From contig NZ_JAPKNM010000039.1 of assembly GCF_026460985.1 (NCBI RefSeq), positions 1 to 53,045 on the forward strand: a stretch of 53,045 nucleotides of DNA, given 5' to 3'. The notes under the pieces are model-generated. The model searched no databases. It saw nothing but the letters and a program-made list of their open reading frames with translations, and had not been told where the DNA came from. Shown here piece after piece: positions 17,074 to 26,222 of the stretch. The DNA comes from Sphingomonas sp. Its GTDB lineage: Bacteria; Pseudomonadota; Alphaproteobacteria; Sphingomonadales; Sphingomonadaceae. Every line of letters starts with the position of its first letter. The first letter of the stretch is position 1. Made by a program: the position numbers and the translations under genes.

Positions 17074-19497
17074 TTACTTCACCGTCAGCGTGGTGCTCTT
17101 GAGCTTCACCGAGTCCGGGCCGGACGAGATGGTGAAGGTGCCGGGCTCGACGACGCGCTTCATGTCGACGTTCCACAGCGACAGGTCGCGCGGGGTGAGC
17201 GTGAAGGTGACGGTCTTCTTCTCGCCGGGCTGGAGGCTGACGCGCTCGAAGCGCTTCAGTTCCTTGACCGGCCGGGTGACGCTGGCGAGGTCGTCGCGGA
17301 CATAGAGCTGGACCACTTCGTCGCCGGCGCGGCTGCCGGTGTTGGTCACGTCGACGCTGACGTGCACGCTGTTGTACCGCCCGATCGTCGGCGTCGCGAG
17401 CACAGGGGCGGCGATGTCGAAGCTGGTGTAGGAGAGGCCGTAGCCGAAGGGATAGAGCGGGCTGGTCTCGGCGAAGAGATAGCCGCGCCGCGCGCTCGGC
17501 TTGTGGTTGTAGAACATCGGCAGCTGGCCGACGTCGCGCGCGATCGTCACCGGCAGCTTGCCGCCCGGATTGGACCGGCCGAACAGGACGTCGGCGACGG
17601 CGTTGCCGGTCTCCTGGCCGAGATACCAGCCCTCGATCAGCGCGGGGGCGTTCTCCGAGAGATACTTGACCGAGAGCGGCCGGCCGTTGAGGAGCAGCAC
17701 CACCACCGGCTTGCCGAGCGCCAGGATCTCCTTCGCGAGCTGGTTCTGCGGGCCGATCAGCTCGAGGCTGTTGCGGTCGCCGAGATGGTTGTCGGCCCAG
17801 GCCTCGCGGCTGAGCTGTTCGTTGTCGCCGAGCACCAGCACGATCGTGTCGGCCTGCTTCGCGGTCTCGATCGCCTCGGCGCGGAGGCGGTCGTTGGTCG
17901 CGTCGTCGACCAGCTCGACCGCGTCGGCGGCCCAGGCGCGGCTCTTGGTGAGCTTCACGCCCTCGGCGAAATCGACTTCGAACTTGCCCTTGCCCTCGGC
18001 CTTCAGCCCCTCGAGCACGCTGACGACGTGGCGGGGCACGTCGCTGTAGCCGCCGATCGGGGTGTCGCTGGCATGCGTGCCGATCACCGCCAGGCGCTTG
18101 ATCCTGCCCGCGTCGAGCGGGAGCAGGTTCTTGTCGTTCTTGAGCAGCACCATCGCCTGGCGCGCCGTCTCGCGGGCGAGGGCGATCGCGTCGGGCGTCT
18201 CGGTCTTGGCCGCCGCCGCCTTGGCGTCGACATAGGGGTTCTCGAACAGTCCGGCGTTGAACTTGAGCTTGAGGATGCGGCGCACCGATTCGTCGATCTG
18301 CGCCTCGCTCACCCGGCCCTCGCGAACCAGCTGGGGCAGCAGCGCATAGGCTTCGGCGTCGGGGGTCTCGAAATCGACCGTGGCGTCGAGCGCGCGGACG
18401 GCGGCGTCGCCGAGATTGTCGAACATCTTGTGGCGCGTCATCAGCTCGCGGATCGCGAAATAGTCGCTGAGCACCACGCCGTTGAAGCCCCATTCCTGGC
18501 GCAGCACGTCGTGGAGCAGCCAGCGATTGGCGTGGCTCGGGATGCCGTCGATCTCGTTGTACGAAGGCATCACCGACATGACCGGCAGCTCGGTCACCGC
18601 GCGTTCGAAGGGCGGGAAGAAGACCTCGCGCAGCGTGCGCTCGGAGACCGTCGCGGGGCCGATATTGGTGCCGCTCTCGGGTTGGCCGTGGCCGGTCATG
18701 TGCTTGAGCGTGACATAGACCTTGTCCTTGGCGAGCGGCAGCGTGGTGCCCTGGAAGCCGCGGATCGCCGCGAGGCCCATCTCGCCGACGAGGTACGGAT
18801 CCTCGCCATAGGTCTCCTCGATGCGGCCCCAGCGCGGATCGCGCGCGACGTCGACCACGGGGGCGAGCGCGAGGTTGGCGCCGCGGGCGCGCATCTCGCG
18901 GGCGGCGACCGAGAAGACCTGCTCCTGTAGCTTGGGGTTCCAGGTGCTGGCGAGCGCGATCGCCTGGGGGAAGGCAGTCGCGCCGGGGGCGACATAGCCG
19001 TGCAGCGCCTCCTCGTGCATGATCAGTGGGATGCCGAGCCGGGTCTTCTCGACCGCCCAGCGCTGCGCGGCGTTGATGTAGCGCGCGGTGTCCTCGGCGT
19101 TGCGGTTGACCGTGCCCGCGGCGGCGCCGGCCGCCGGGCCCTGGGTGATCGCGCGGCGGTCATAGGGGCGCGAGATCTGGCCGAGGCCGGCGGGGAAGTT
19201 GCGGCTCGCCTTCACGGGATCGAACTCGCCCTCGGGGGTCTGGATCTTCTCCTTGTGGAGCCAGATCGCGACCATCTGCTGGACCTTCTCCTCGAGCGTC
19301 ATCCGCTTGAGCAGGTCCTCGACGCGCGCGTCGATCGGCTGCGAGGCGTCCTTGTAGAGCGGCTTGTCGGCGCGGGCGGTCTGGGCATGCGCGACCAGGG
19401 CGGGCGCCGGCGTCAGCGCGGTCGCGGCCAGCACGGCGAGCGCGGCCAGGCGGAACCGGCGGGCGGGCATGCCCGGCAAGCGGCGGGAAACGATCAT
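17074..19497 (-). CDS. GH3 beta-glucosidase/beta-xylosidase, BglX-like
   Basis: An 807-residue periplasmic or secreted GH3 enzyme. Sec signal (hydrophobic 16-37, cleavage near AHAQ); TIM-barrel domain about 50-380 with the nucleophile D345 in VVLSDYFAIRE and the substrate-contact motif KHMTGHG (265-271); alpha/beta sandwich about 420-660; C-terminal fibronectin-III-like domain about 710-800. Two-domain-plus-FnIII order and length are those of BglX. In this locus it most likely acts on xylo-oligosaccharides, cello-oligosaccharides or both. It is divergent from the LacI gene, with a XylR-type operator 49 bp upstream in a promoter-like register, so it is under the same control as the xylose genes. 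Confidence 0.92.
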   Translation of the reverse strand: MIVSRRLPGMPARRFRLAALAVLAATALTPAPALVAHAQTARADKPLYKDASQPIDARVEDLLKRMTLEEKVQQMVAIWLHKEKIQTPEGEFDPVKASRNFPAGLGQISRPYDRRAITQGPAAGAAAGTVNRNAEDTARYINAAQRWAVEKTRLGIPLIMHEEALHGYVAPGATAFPQAIALASTWNPKLQEQVFSVAAREMRARGANLALAPVVDVARDPRWGRIEETYGEDPYLVGEMGLAAIRGFQGTTLPLAKDKVYVTLKHMTGHGQPESGTNIGPATVSERTLREVFFPPFERAVTELPVMSVMPSYNEIDGIPSHANRWLLHDVLRQEWGFNGVVLSDYFAIRELMTRHKMFDNLGDAAVRALDATVDFETPDAEAYALLPQLVREGRVSEAQIDESVRRILKLKFNAGLFENPYVDAKAAAAKTETPDAIALARETARQAMVLLKNDKNLLPLDAGRIKRLAVIGTHASDTPIGGYSDVPRHVVSVLEGLKAEGKGKFEVDFAEGVKLTKSRAWAADAVELVDDATNDRLRAEAIETAKQADTIVLVLGDNEQLSREAWADNHLGDRNSLELIGPQNQLAKEILALGKPVVVLLLNGRPLSVKYLSENAPALIEGWYLGQETGNAVADVLFGRSNPGGKLPVTIARDVGQLPMFYNHKPSARRGYLFAETSPLYPFGYGLSYTSFDIAAPVLATPTIGRYNSVHVSVDVTNTGSRAGDEVVQLYVRDDLASVTRPVKELKRFERVSLQPGEKKTVTFTLTPRDLSLWNVDMKRVVEPGTFTISSGPDSVKLKSTTLTVK

Positions 19498-19545
19498 CGG
19501 GCTCTCCTGAGTCCGGCGCTGACGGCGCGCCTTTTGTATGGGTTT

Positions 19546-19559
19546 TGGTAGCGCTATCA
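19546..19559. promoter_or_regulatory. XylR-type operator between GH3 and lacI-family genes
   Basis: TGGTAGCGCTATCA, one mismatch from the perfect dyad. It sits in the 163-bp divergent region, 49 bp from the GH3 start and 102 bp from the regulator start, so it may also mediate autoregulation. Confidence 0.8.
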
Positions 19560-19586
19560 GCTATCGTCGCGCGGCGGCGGGGTCAA
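19557..19586 (-). promoter_or_regulatory. Putative promoter of the GH3 gene
   Basis: Minus strand TTGACC (19581-19586), 18-nt spacer, then AGCTGA (19557-19562) overlapping the operator by three bases, the same arrangement as at manD and xylX. The -10 match is poor. Confidence 0.4.
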
Positions 19587-19660
19587 CCGGGCCGCAACCG
19601 GTTTCATGTCGATTGCATTCCAAGAAACCGCACCCTATGCCTCGGGAACAAAGGACGGGG

Positions 19661-20788
19661 ATGAGCAAACCTAGCCGAAGAAGCCGCGGTACGGTAACCG
19701 TGCAGGACGTCGCACGCGCCGCTGGCGTGTCGGCGATGACGGTGTCGCGCGTCGTCAACGGGGGCACCAATGTGCGCGAGACCACGCGCGCCGCGGTGCT
19801 CGCCGCGATCGAGCAGCTCAATTATTCGCCGAACAGCGCCGCGCGCAGCCTCGCCGCGGGCGACGCGACGCAGATCGGTCTGCTCTATTCGAACCCGTCG
19901 GCCGCCTATCTCTCGCAATTCCTGATCGGCGCGCTCGCCGCCGCGCGCCGCGCGGGATGCCATCTCGTGCTCGAGGCGTGCGAGAGCGAGCGGCCGGACG
20001 AGCAGGCCGAGGCGACGCGCAGCTTCGCCTCGACCAGCGTCGAGGGCGTGATCCTGCCGCCGCCGCTTTCCGAGGCCGCGCCCGTGCGCGCCGAGCTGGA
20101 GGCGGCGGGCATCCCCTGGGTCTCGGTCGCGATGGGGCTGCCGCCCGCGCGCAGCCTCAACGTCCGCATCGACGATTTCGAGGGCGCCGCGGCGATGACC
20201 CGGCATTTGCTCGACCTCGGCCACCGCAGGATCGGCTTCATCCGCGGCAATCCCAACCAGACCTCGAGCGCCGAGCGCTATCGCGGCTTCGCGGCGGCGC
20301 TCGAAGAGGCGGGGATCGACGTCAAGTCGGTGCCGGTGGAGCAGGGCTATTTCACCTTCCGCTCGGGGATCGTCGCGGCCGAGCGGCTGCTCGACCGGCC
20401 CGAGCCGCCGACCGCGATCTTCGCCAGCAACGACGACATGGCCGCCGCCGCGGTGGGCGTCGCGCACCGCCGCGGCCTCCATGTGCCGCAGGATCTGAGC
20501 GTGGTCGGGTTCGACGACACCTCGCTCGCCACCACCGTGTGGCCCGAGCTCACCACCGTGCGCCAGCCGATCTCCACCATGGCCGAGGAAGCGCTGACTT
20601 TGCTCCTCGCGCGCATCCGTGCGCATCGGTCGTCGGAGACGGACAAGCTCGAGGAGCAGGTGCTCGACCACGAGTTGATCGTCCGCGAGTCCTCCGCGCC
20701 GCCCGGAGCGGCGCATGCGGCGGCTCCGGGACGCGGCGCGGGGGCCGGGCGCCGGAGTTCCGGCACGACCGGTCCGGGACTGCGCTAG
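19661..20788 (+). CDS. LacI-family repressor, probable XylR
   Basis: A 375-residue transcription factor: helix-turn-helix VTVQDVARAAGVSAMTVSRVVNG (about 12-34), the LacI hinge helix ending SPNSAARSLAAG, then a periplasmic-binding-type sugar sensor (about 65-340) with ASNDDMAAAAVGVAHRRGL and VGFDDTSLATTVWPELTTV. The start at 19661 is chosen for AAGGA nine bases upstream. It is the only LacI protein in the window and is embedded among six LacI-type operators, so it is the natural candidate for xylose- or xylooligosaccharide-responsive repression. The last 30 residues are Gly/Arg/Ala-rich and unlike the family; the TAG stop is the first triplet of a repeat terminus (TAGGGTGGATCGGCGTTCAG). Confidence 0.88.
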   Translation: MSKPSRRSRGTVTVQDVARAAGVSAMTVSRVVNGGTNVRETTRAAVLAAIEQLNYSPNSAARSLAAGDATQIGLLYSNPSAAYLSQFLIGALAAARRAGCHLVLEACESERPDEQAEATRSFASTSVEGVILPPPLSEAAPVRAELEAAGIPWVSVAMGLPPARSLNVRIDDFEGAAAMTRHLLDLGHRRIGFIRGNPNQTSSAERYRGFAAALEEAGIDVKSVPVEQGYFTFRSGIVAAERLLDRPEPPTAIFASNDDMAAAAVGVAHRRGLHVPQDLSVVGFDDTSLATTVWPELTTVRQPISTMAEEALTLLLARIRAHRSSETDKLEEQVLDHELIVRESSAPPGAAHAAAPGRGAGAGRRSSGTTGPGLR

Positions 20789-20822
20789 GGTGGATCGGCG
20801 TTCAGGCGCGCGAAGCCTTTCA

Positions 20823-20956
20823 ATCCTCCGCCGCCAGGGGGAGGTGGCACGCGCAGCGTGACGGAGGGGGCGGAATCACGGCGCTCCATTGGAGAGTGCG
20901 CCGTTTACCTCCCCCTCCGACGCCTTCGGCGCCACCTCCCCCTGGCGGGGGAGGAT
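20823..20956. repeat. Family A inverted repeat, copy 4
   Basis: About 134-bp imperfect palindrome beginning ATCCTCC and ending GGAGGAT, between the LacI and symporter genes. The left flank from the LacI stop codon (20786) is the 20-bp TAGG terminus seen beside other copies. Confidence 0.9.
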
Positions 20957-20971
20957 TTGAATTAGAGGCGC

Positions 20972-21000
20972 TTGCATTTGCCCGGCGTCCGGGCCACCGT
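20972..21000 (+). promoter_or_regulatory. Putative promoter of the sugar symporter
   Basis: TTGCAT (20972-20977), 17-nt spacer, CACCGT (20995-21000) overlapping the first three bases of the operator. Geometry is identical to manD and xylX. Confidence 0.4.
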
Positions 21001-21011
21001 TACCGCTAACA
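20998..21011. promoter_or_regulatory. XylR-type operator upstream of the symporter
   Basis: CGTTACCGCTAACA (minus strand TGTTAGCGGTAACG), a degenerate member of the operator family 45 bp before the symporter start. Confidence 0.65.
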
Positions 21012-21055
21012 CGCCGTGCCGGGTCGCGCACGGGTGACCAGGAGAGGAAGTGGGG

Positions 21056-22474
21056 ATGAATCAGACCGCCGAGAGGGCCAATATCGGCCTGATCAGCGCC
21101 ATCGTCGCGGTCGCGACGATCGGCGGATTGCTTTTCGGATATGACAGCGGCGCCGTGAACGGCACCCAGCCGGGCCTCAAGGCGGCGTTCGCGCTCGACG
21201 AGGCCGGGCTCGGCTTCACCGTCGGCTCGCTGCTGATCGGCTGCTTCATCGGCGCCTTCTTCGCCGGCACCCTCGCGGACCGCATGGGCCGCCGCAACGT
21301 GATGCGGCTCGCCGCGGTGCTCTTCCTCGTCGGCGCGCTGATCCAGGGCCTGTCGCACGACCACAACATCTTCGTCATCGCCCGTATCCTGGGCGGCATG
21401 GCGGTGGGCGCCGCATCGGTGCTGTCGCCGGCCTACATCTCCGAAGTCGCCCCCGCGAACATCCGCGGGCGGATGACGACGGTGCAGCAGATCATGATCA
21501 TCTCCGGCCTCACCGCCGCGTTCGTGGTCAATTACTACCTCGCCGGGGCGGCCGGTGCCTCGACCAACAAGTTCTGGCTGGGCATCGAAGCGTGGCGCTG
21601 GATGTACCTGATGCAGGCGATCCCGGCCGCGGTGTTCCTCGTCGCTTTGTTCTTCATTCCGGAGAGCCCGCGCTATCTCGTCTCCAAGGGGCGCAACCCC
21701 GAAGCGCTCACCGTGCTGACGTCGCTGTTCGGCACCACGCAGGGCGCGCTCAAGCTCGCCGAGATCCAGGCGAGCTTCTCGACCGACCACCGTCCGCAGC
21801 TCTCGGACGTGCTGACCCCGAAGGGCGGCCGCGGCTTCCTCGGCATCCGTGCGATCGTCTGGGCGGGCCTGCTGCTCGCGGTGTTCCAGCAGCTCGTCGG
21901 CATCAACGTGATCTTCTATTACGGCGCGACCCTGTGGCAGCTCGCCGGCTTCACCGAGGGCGACGCGCTGCTGATCAACATCGTCTCGGGCGCGGTCTCG
22001 ATCGCGGCCTGTTTCGTCACCATCGCGGTGATCGACAAGATCGGCCGCAAGCCACTGCTGCTGATCGGTTCGGCGGGCATGGCGCTGACCTTGTTCGTGA
22101 TGGTCTACGCCTTCAGCCAGGGCTCGCTCGACGCCGAGGGCAAGCTGGTGCTCTCGGTCCAGCTCGGCACGATCGCGGTGATCGCCGCCAATCTCTACGT
22201 GATCTTCTTCAACGTCTCCTGGGGCCCGGTGATGTGGGTGATGCTCGGCGAGATGTTCCCGAACCAAATCCGCGGTTCGGCGTTGGCGGTGTGCGGCTTC
22301 GCGCAGTGGTTCGCCAACTATCTCATCGCGCAGAGCTTCCCGGTGATGGCCTCGGGGATCGGCCTTGCCGCGAGCTATACGTTCTATGGGCTGTGCGCGG
22401 TGATCAGCTTCTTCCTCGTCCAGCGTTTCATCCATGAGACCAAGGGCAAGGAACTGGAGGCGATGGAAGGATAA
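21056..22474 (+). CDS. Sugar:H+ symporter, MFS sugar-porter family (probable xylose transporter)
   Basis: Twelve-helix inner-membrane transporter of 472 residues. Sugar-porter signatures are present in order: GGLLFGYDSGAVNG (helix 1), DRMGRRNVM (loop 2-3), PESPRYLVSKGR (after helix 6), QQLVGINVIFYYG (helix 7), DKIGRKPLLLIG (loop 8-9), WGPVMWVMLGEMFPNQIRG (helix 10) and the C-terminal HETKGKELEAME. QQLVGIN and the helix-10 Trp pair are typical of hexose/pentose transporters such as XylE. ATG 21056 is preferred over the in-frame GTG at 21050 because AGGAGAGG is better spaced. A XylR-type operator precedes it and xylD follows in the same direction, so D-xylose is the likely substrate. Confidence 0.9.
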   Translation: MNQTAERANIGLISAIVAVATIGGLLFGYDSGAVNGTQPGLKAAFALDEAGLGFTVGSLLIGCFIGAFFAGTLADRMGRRNVMRLAAVLFLVGALIQGLSHDHNIFVIARILGGMAVGAASVLSPAYISEVAPANIRGRMTTVQQIMIISGLTAAFVVNYYLAGAAGASTNKFWLGIEAWRWMYLMQAIPAAVFLVALFFIPESPRYLVSKGRNPEALTVLTSLFGTTQGALKLAEIQASFSTDHRPQLSDVLTPKGGRGFLGIRAIVWAGLLLAVFQQLVGINVIFYYGATLWQLAGFTEGDALLINIVSGAVSIAACFVTIAVIDKIGRKPLLLIGSAGMALTLFVMVYAFSQGSLDAEGKLVLSVQLGTIAVIAANLYVIFFNVSWGPVMWVMLGEMFPNQIRGSALAVCGFAQWFANYLIAQSFPVMASGIGLAASYTFYGLCAVISFFLVQRFIHETKGKELEAMEG

Positions 22475-22504
22475 GGGAGGGGAGGGCCTACTCCTCCCTT
22501 CTTT

Positions 22505-22586
22505 CGTCATCCCCGCGCAGGCGGGGATCCAGAGCCAAGGGCGATATCGCTTGTGACCCTGGATCCCCGCCTGCGCGGGGATGACG
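22505..22586. repeat. Family C inverted repeat between symporter and xylD
   Basis: CGTCATCCCCGCGCAGGCGG...GGATCC and its complement ending GGGGATGACG, with about 14 unpaired bases in the middle. A stable hairpin in the symporter-xylD transcript; without a T run it is more likely an mRNA processing or stability element than a terminator. Confidence 0.85.
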
Positions 22587-22608
22587 CGTATTTTGTTTGG
22601 AGTGACCG

Positions 22609-24387
22609 ATGACGACCCGTACGCCTGCCCGCCCGTTCCGTTCGCGCGAATGGTTCGCCGCGCCCGGCCGCAGCGACATGGCGGCGCTCTATCTCGAGCG
22701 CTTCATGAACTACGGCATCACGCCCGACGAGCTGCGCTCGGGCAAGCCGATCATCGGCATCGCGCAGTCGGGCAGCGATATCGCGCCGTGCAACCGTATC
22801 CATCTGGAGACGGTCAAGCGGGCGCGGGAGGGCATCCTGGCGGCGGGCGGCGTGCCGATGGAATTCCCGCTCCATCCGATCTTCGAGAATTGCCGCCGCC
22901 CCACCGCGGCGCTCGACCGCAATCTCGCCTATCTGGGGCTGGTCGAGATCCTCAACGGCTATCCGATCGACGCGGTGATCCTCACCACCGGCTGCGACAA
23001 GACCACGCCGAGCTCGCTGATGGCGGCCTCGACGGTCGACATCCCGGCGATCGTGCTCTCGGGCGGGCCGATGCTCGACGGGTGGCACGAAGGCGAGCTG
23101 GTCGGTTCCGGTACCGTCATCTGGCGGAGCCGGCGGAAAATGGCGGCGGGCGAGATCGACGAGGAGGAGTTCCTCAAGCGCGCGATGGAGAGCGCGCCGT
23201 CGCCCGGCCATTGCAACACCATGGGCACCGCATCGACGATGAACTCGATCGCCGAGGGGCTGGGGATGAGCCTGCCCGGCTGCGCGATGATCCCGGCGCC
23301 GTATCGCGAGCGCGGGCAGATCGCGTACGAGACCGGCAAGCGCATCGTCGAGATGGCCTATGAGGACCTTCGCCCCTCGAAGATCCTGACCAAGGCGAGC
23401 TTCCTCAACGCGATCAAGCTGCTGACCGCGATCGGCGGCTCGACCAACGCCCAGCCGCACCTCGTCGCGATGGCGGCGCATGCGGGGATCGAGATCACGC
23501 CGGACGACTGGCGTTCGGGCTACGACCTGCCGCTGATCGTCAACATGCAGCCCGCGGGCGAATTCCTCTCCGAGCGCTTCCACCGCGCGGGCGGCATTCC
23601 CGCGGTGCTGACCGAGATGCTTGCCAATGGCGCGCTCGACGGCAGCGTGATGACCTGCACCGGCAAGACGCTGGCCGAGAATGTCACCGGCCGCGCGGCG
23701 AGCGATGCGGCGGTAATCTTCCCGTGGGACAAGCCGCTCAAGGAGAAAGCGGGCTTCCTCGTGCTCTCGGGCAATCTCTTCGACATGGCGATCATGAAGA
23801 CCAGCGTGATCGGGCCCGACTTCGCGGCGCGCTATCTTTCGCGGCCGGGGCAGGAGGGCGTGTTCGAAGGCCGGGCGATCATCTTCGACGGATCGGACGA
23901 CTATCACCACCGGATCAACGATCCGGCACTGGGCATCGACGCGAACTGCATCCTGGTGATCCGCGGCGCGGGCCCGATCGGCTGGCCCGGCTCGGCCGAG
24001 GTGGTCAACATGCAGCCGCCCGATCACTTGATCCAGCAGGGCATCATGAGCCTGCCGACGCTCGGCGACGGGCGGCAATCGGGAACGTCGGACAGCCCGT
24101 CGATCCTCAACGCCTCGCCCGAGAGCGCGGCGGGCGGGGGGCTTTCCTGGCTGCGGACCGGCGATGTGATCCGCGTCGATCTCAACGCGGGTACCTGCGA
24201 CGCGCTGGTCGCGCCGGACGAGATCGCGCGCCGGAAGGCCGAGCCGGTGCCGCCGGTCCCCGAGAGCAACACGCCCTGGGAGGAACTGTACCGCGAGAAG
24301 GTGGGGCAATTGGGCGAGGGCGGGGTGCTCGACTTCGCGCTGAAGTACCGGCGGACCAGCGAGAAGGCGCCGCGGCACAATCATTGA
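22609..24387 (+). CDS. xylD: D-xylonate dehydratase (IlvD/Edd family)
   Basis: Cytoplasmic Fe-S dehydratase converting D-xylonate to 2-keto-3-deoxy-D-xylonate. The 592-residue protein carries the three cluster cysteines C61 (IAPCNRIH), C129 (TTGCDKTTPS) and C202 (GHCNTMGTAST) of the IlvD/Edd family, and strongly resembles the Caulobacter XylD as I remember it, rather than dihydroxy-acid or phosphogluconate dehydratases. It follows the symporter and a family C hairpin in the same direction, and probably shares its XylR-controlled promoter. In Caulobacter xylD sits in one operon with xylX, A, B and C; here it is on the opposite strand and separated from xylC by four unrelated small genes. Confidence 0.93.
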   Translation: MTTRTPARPFRSREWFAAPGRSDMAALYLERFMNYGITPDELRSGKPIIGIAQSGSDIAPCNRIHLETVKRAREGILAAGGVPMEFPLHPIFENCRRPTAALDRNLAYLGLVEILNGYPIDAVILTTGCDKTTPSSLMAASTVDIPAIVLSGGPMLDGWHEGELVGSGTVIWRSRRKMAAGEIDEEEFLKRAMESAPSPGHCNTMGTASTMNSIAEGLGMSLPGCAMIPAPYRERGQIAYETGKRIVEMAYEDLRPSKILTKASFLNAIKLLTAIGGSTNAQPHLVAMAAHAGIEITPDDWRSGYDLPLIVNMQPAGEFLSERFHRAGGIPAVLTEMLANGALDGSVMTCTGKTLAENVTGRAASDAAVIFPWDKPLKEKAGFLVLSGNLFDMAIMKTSVIGPDFAARYLSRPGQEGVFEGRAIIFDGSDDYHHRINDPALGIDANCILVIRGAGPIGWPGSAEVVNMQPPDHLIQQGIMSLPTLGDGRQSGTSDSPSILNASPESAAGGGLSWLRTGDVIRVDLNAGTCDALVAPDEIARRKAEPVPPVPESNTPWEELYREKVGQLGEGGVLDFALKYRRTSEKAPRHNH

Positions 24388-24407
24388 TCCGGGGGACGGC
24401 GGGGCGG

Positions 24408-25019
24408 ATGGAGAAGCTGGACCTGAAGAAGACCCGGAAGGCGCTCTTCACCGCGCCGCGCGGCCGCTTCGTGCCGATCGACGTGCCGCGGGTCTCCTAT
24501 CTGATGGCGGACGGCCATGGCGACCCGAACACCGCCCCGGCCTATCGGCTGGCGGTCGAGAGCCTCTATGCGACGGCCTATACGATCAAGTTCGCCTGCA
24601 AGGCGGAGGAGAGGGACTTCGTCGTGGCGCCGCTGGAGGGGCTCTGGTCGGCGCCTGACCCGGAAAGCTTCACTGCGCGGCGCAAGCACGAATGGGATTG
24701 GACCATGATGATCATGGTGCCGGACTTCGTGGACGAGACGGCGTTCCTGGCTGCGAGGGAGAAGGCACGGGAGAAGCGTGGCGCCCTCGCCGAGACCTTG
24801 CGGCTGGAGAGCCTGGAGGAAGGCCTTTGCCTCCAGGCGTTGCATGTGGGCAGCTATGACGACGAAGGGCCGCTGCTCGCGACGCTGCACCGGGAGGTCA
24901 TGCCCGCGGGCGGCTACGACTTCGCGGGCCGGCACCACGAGGTCTATCTCGGCGACCCGCGCAAGGTGGCGCCCGGGAAGCTCAGGACGGTGATCCGGCA
25001 GCCGGTGCGGAAGGGGTGA
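24408..25019 (+). CDS. GyrI-like small-molecule-binding domain protein
   Basis: A 203-residue stand-alone GyrI-like (AraC effector-binding-like) protein, recognisable by ...VPRVSYLMADGHGDPNTAPAYRLAVESLYATAY at the N-terminus and HHEVYLGDPRKVAPGKLRTVIRQPV at the C-terminus. Members of this superfamily bind or hydrolyse small hydrophobic compounds; no DNA-binding domain is present. It starts 20 nt after xylD and is likely co-transcribed, but no sugar-related role is documented to my knowledge. The start is the only ATG giving the full domain. It is followed by a family D repeat. Confidence 0.75.
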   Translation: MEKLDLKKTRKALFTAPRGRFVPIDVPRVSYLMADGHGDPNTAPAYRLAVESLYATAYTIKFACKAEERDFVVAPLEGLWSAPDPESFTARRKHEWDWTMMIMVPDFVDETAFLAAREKAREKRGALAETLRLESLEEGLCLQALHVGSYDDEGPLLATLHREVMPAGGYDFAGRHHEVYLGDPRKVAPGKLRTVIRQPVRKG

Positions 25020-25030
25020 GGGTTCGCATC

Positions 25031-25172
25031 CTACTCCCTCTTCCCTTGTGGGAGAGGGAGGGAGCCGACGAAGTCGGCGGAAGGGTGAGGGGGGAGTGAG
25101 ACTCAGTCCCCCTCATCCTTCCCACTCGCTTCGCGAGCGGGCCCCTTCCTTCTCCCACAAGGGGAGAAGGAG
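25031..25172. repeat. Family D inverted repeat
   Basis: CCCTTGTGGGAGAGGGAGGG at the left is mirrored by CCTTCTCCCACAAGGGGAG at the right, with a second internal mirror (AGTGAGACTCAGTCCCCCTC region). It occupies most of the 258-bp gap before the next gene. It is distinct in sequence from families A to C, though similar in design. Confidence 0.75.
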
Positions 25173-25277
25173 ATTGTTCGAGGGACGCGTAGGGACATCG
25201 ATAGCCAATCGCCACGATCCGTCGGTTCCCTAAGCCGCTGGAGCCGGATATTGCAGGGTGAACCGGAGGAGGCGCTG

Positions 25278-25901
25278 ATGCTGGGGCATGGACATGATCG
25301 TCGCGAACGATTCGGTGGGGCGGTTCGGCCAAAGTGGGCCGCCGCGGCGGGCGCGCTCGCTCTGGCAGCCGTCCTCCTGGCCTGTCCCGCCCCAAGTTTC
25401 GGACAGACAGCAGCCCCGGCACCGGCGCAGGCGCGCGACGGGAGCCGGGACTTCGACTGGGAAATCGGAAGCTGGACGACCCAACTGCGCTATCTGCCCG
25501 AGCCGCTGACCGGATCGACCCGGTGGGTCGAGTATCGCGGCACGACCGAGGTTCGCCCGGTGCTGGGCGGCCGCGCCAACCTCGTCGAGCTTTCGGTCGA
25601 AGGCGCGTCGGGGAAGATCGAGGGCATGTCGCTCCGGCTCTACGACCCCAAGGCGCGGCAATGGACGCTCAACTTCGCGAGCGTCCGCAGCGGCCGCCTC
25701 ACGCCGCCGGTCACCGGCGCGTTCGACGCGAAGGGGCGGGGGACCTTTTACGGCGTGGACAGCGTCGACGGCCGCACCGTGCTCGTCCGCTTCATCATCT
25801 CGGACGTCACGCCCAATTCGGCGCGCTTCGAGCAGGCGTTCTCGGCCGATGGCGGGGCGAATTGGGAGACGAACTGGATCGCCGTCGACACCAGGCGCTG
25901 A
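25278..25901 (+). CDS. Secreted DUF1579-like protein of unknown function
   Basis: A 207-residue exported protein: positively charged start, hydrophobic helix AAGALALAAVLLAC (about 22-36), then an all-beta domain beginning RDFDWEIGSWTTQLRYL and ending WETNWIAVDTRR. The domain resembles DUF1579-type lipocalin-like proteins. Cleavage could be after SFG (Sec) or at LLAC (lipoprotein); the sequence does not decide. ATG 25278 is preferred over an upstream TTG because GGAGGAGG lies just before it. It is convergent with the small gene that follows (2-bp gap). No link to xylose use is evident. Confidence 0.6.
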   Translation: MLGHGHDRRERFGGAVRPKWAAAAGALALAAVLLACPAPSFGQTAAPAPAQARDGSRDFDWEIGSWTTQLRYLPEPLTGSTRWVEYRGTTEVRPVLGGRANLVELSVEGASGKIEGMSLRLYDPKARQWTLNFASVRSGRLTPPVTGAFDAKGRGTFYGVDSVDGRTVLVRFIISDVTPNSARFEQAFSADGGANWETNWIAVDTRR

Positions 25902-25903
25902 CC

Positions 25904-26161
25904 TCACTCCTGGTCGGCGGCGAGCAGGTCCATGAAGTTGCGGGCGGCCTCGCGGTCGGCTTCCTCGGCGAAGGTCACGTCGAGGTCGGGCGCGTTGCCG
26001 AGGATGTGGAGCAGCGCCCAGAGCGCGAAGCGGCGGTTGCGGTCGGTCTCGAGGCCGAGGTCGACGCCGATCCGGTCGGTGCCGGCGGTGAGGGCGTCGG
26101 GGTTCAGCGCGGCGAAATCCGTGGTGCCGAAATAGCGGCGGAGTTGATCGTCGAAGTCCAT
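25904..26161 (-). CDS. Small acidic hypothetical protein
   Basis: An 85-residue acidic protein (MDFDDQLRRYFGTTDF...) without signal peptide or membrane segment. It has a central helix-like NRRFALWALLHILGNAPDLDVTF and an acidic tail. It ends 2 bp from the stop of the convergent DUF1579-like gene. I do not recognise a characterised family; the residue pattern and lack of overlap with other genes make it a credible coding sequence. Confidence 0.6.
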   Translation of the reverse strand: MDFDDQLRRYFGTTDFAALNPDALTAGTDRIGVDLGLETDRNRRFALWALLHILGNAPDLDVTFAEEADREAARNFMDLLAADQE

Positions 26162-26222
26162 TCCCCGGCCCCTAGACCAGCACCGGGCCGCGCGCCATAT
26201 CCTCTCGGCGGCCGGGCGCCGC

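Noticed and set aside
22505..22586. Family C hairpin as a terminator between symporter and xylD
   Set aside because: No T run on either side, and both genes belong to the same pathway and strand.
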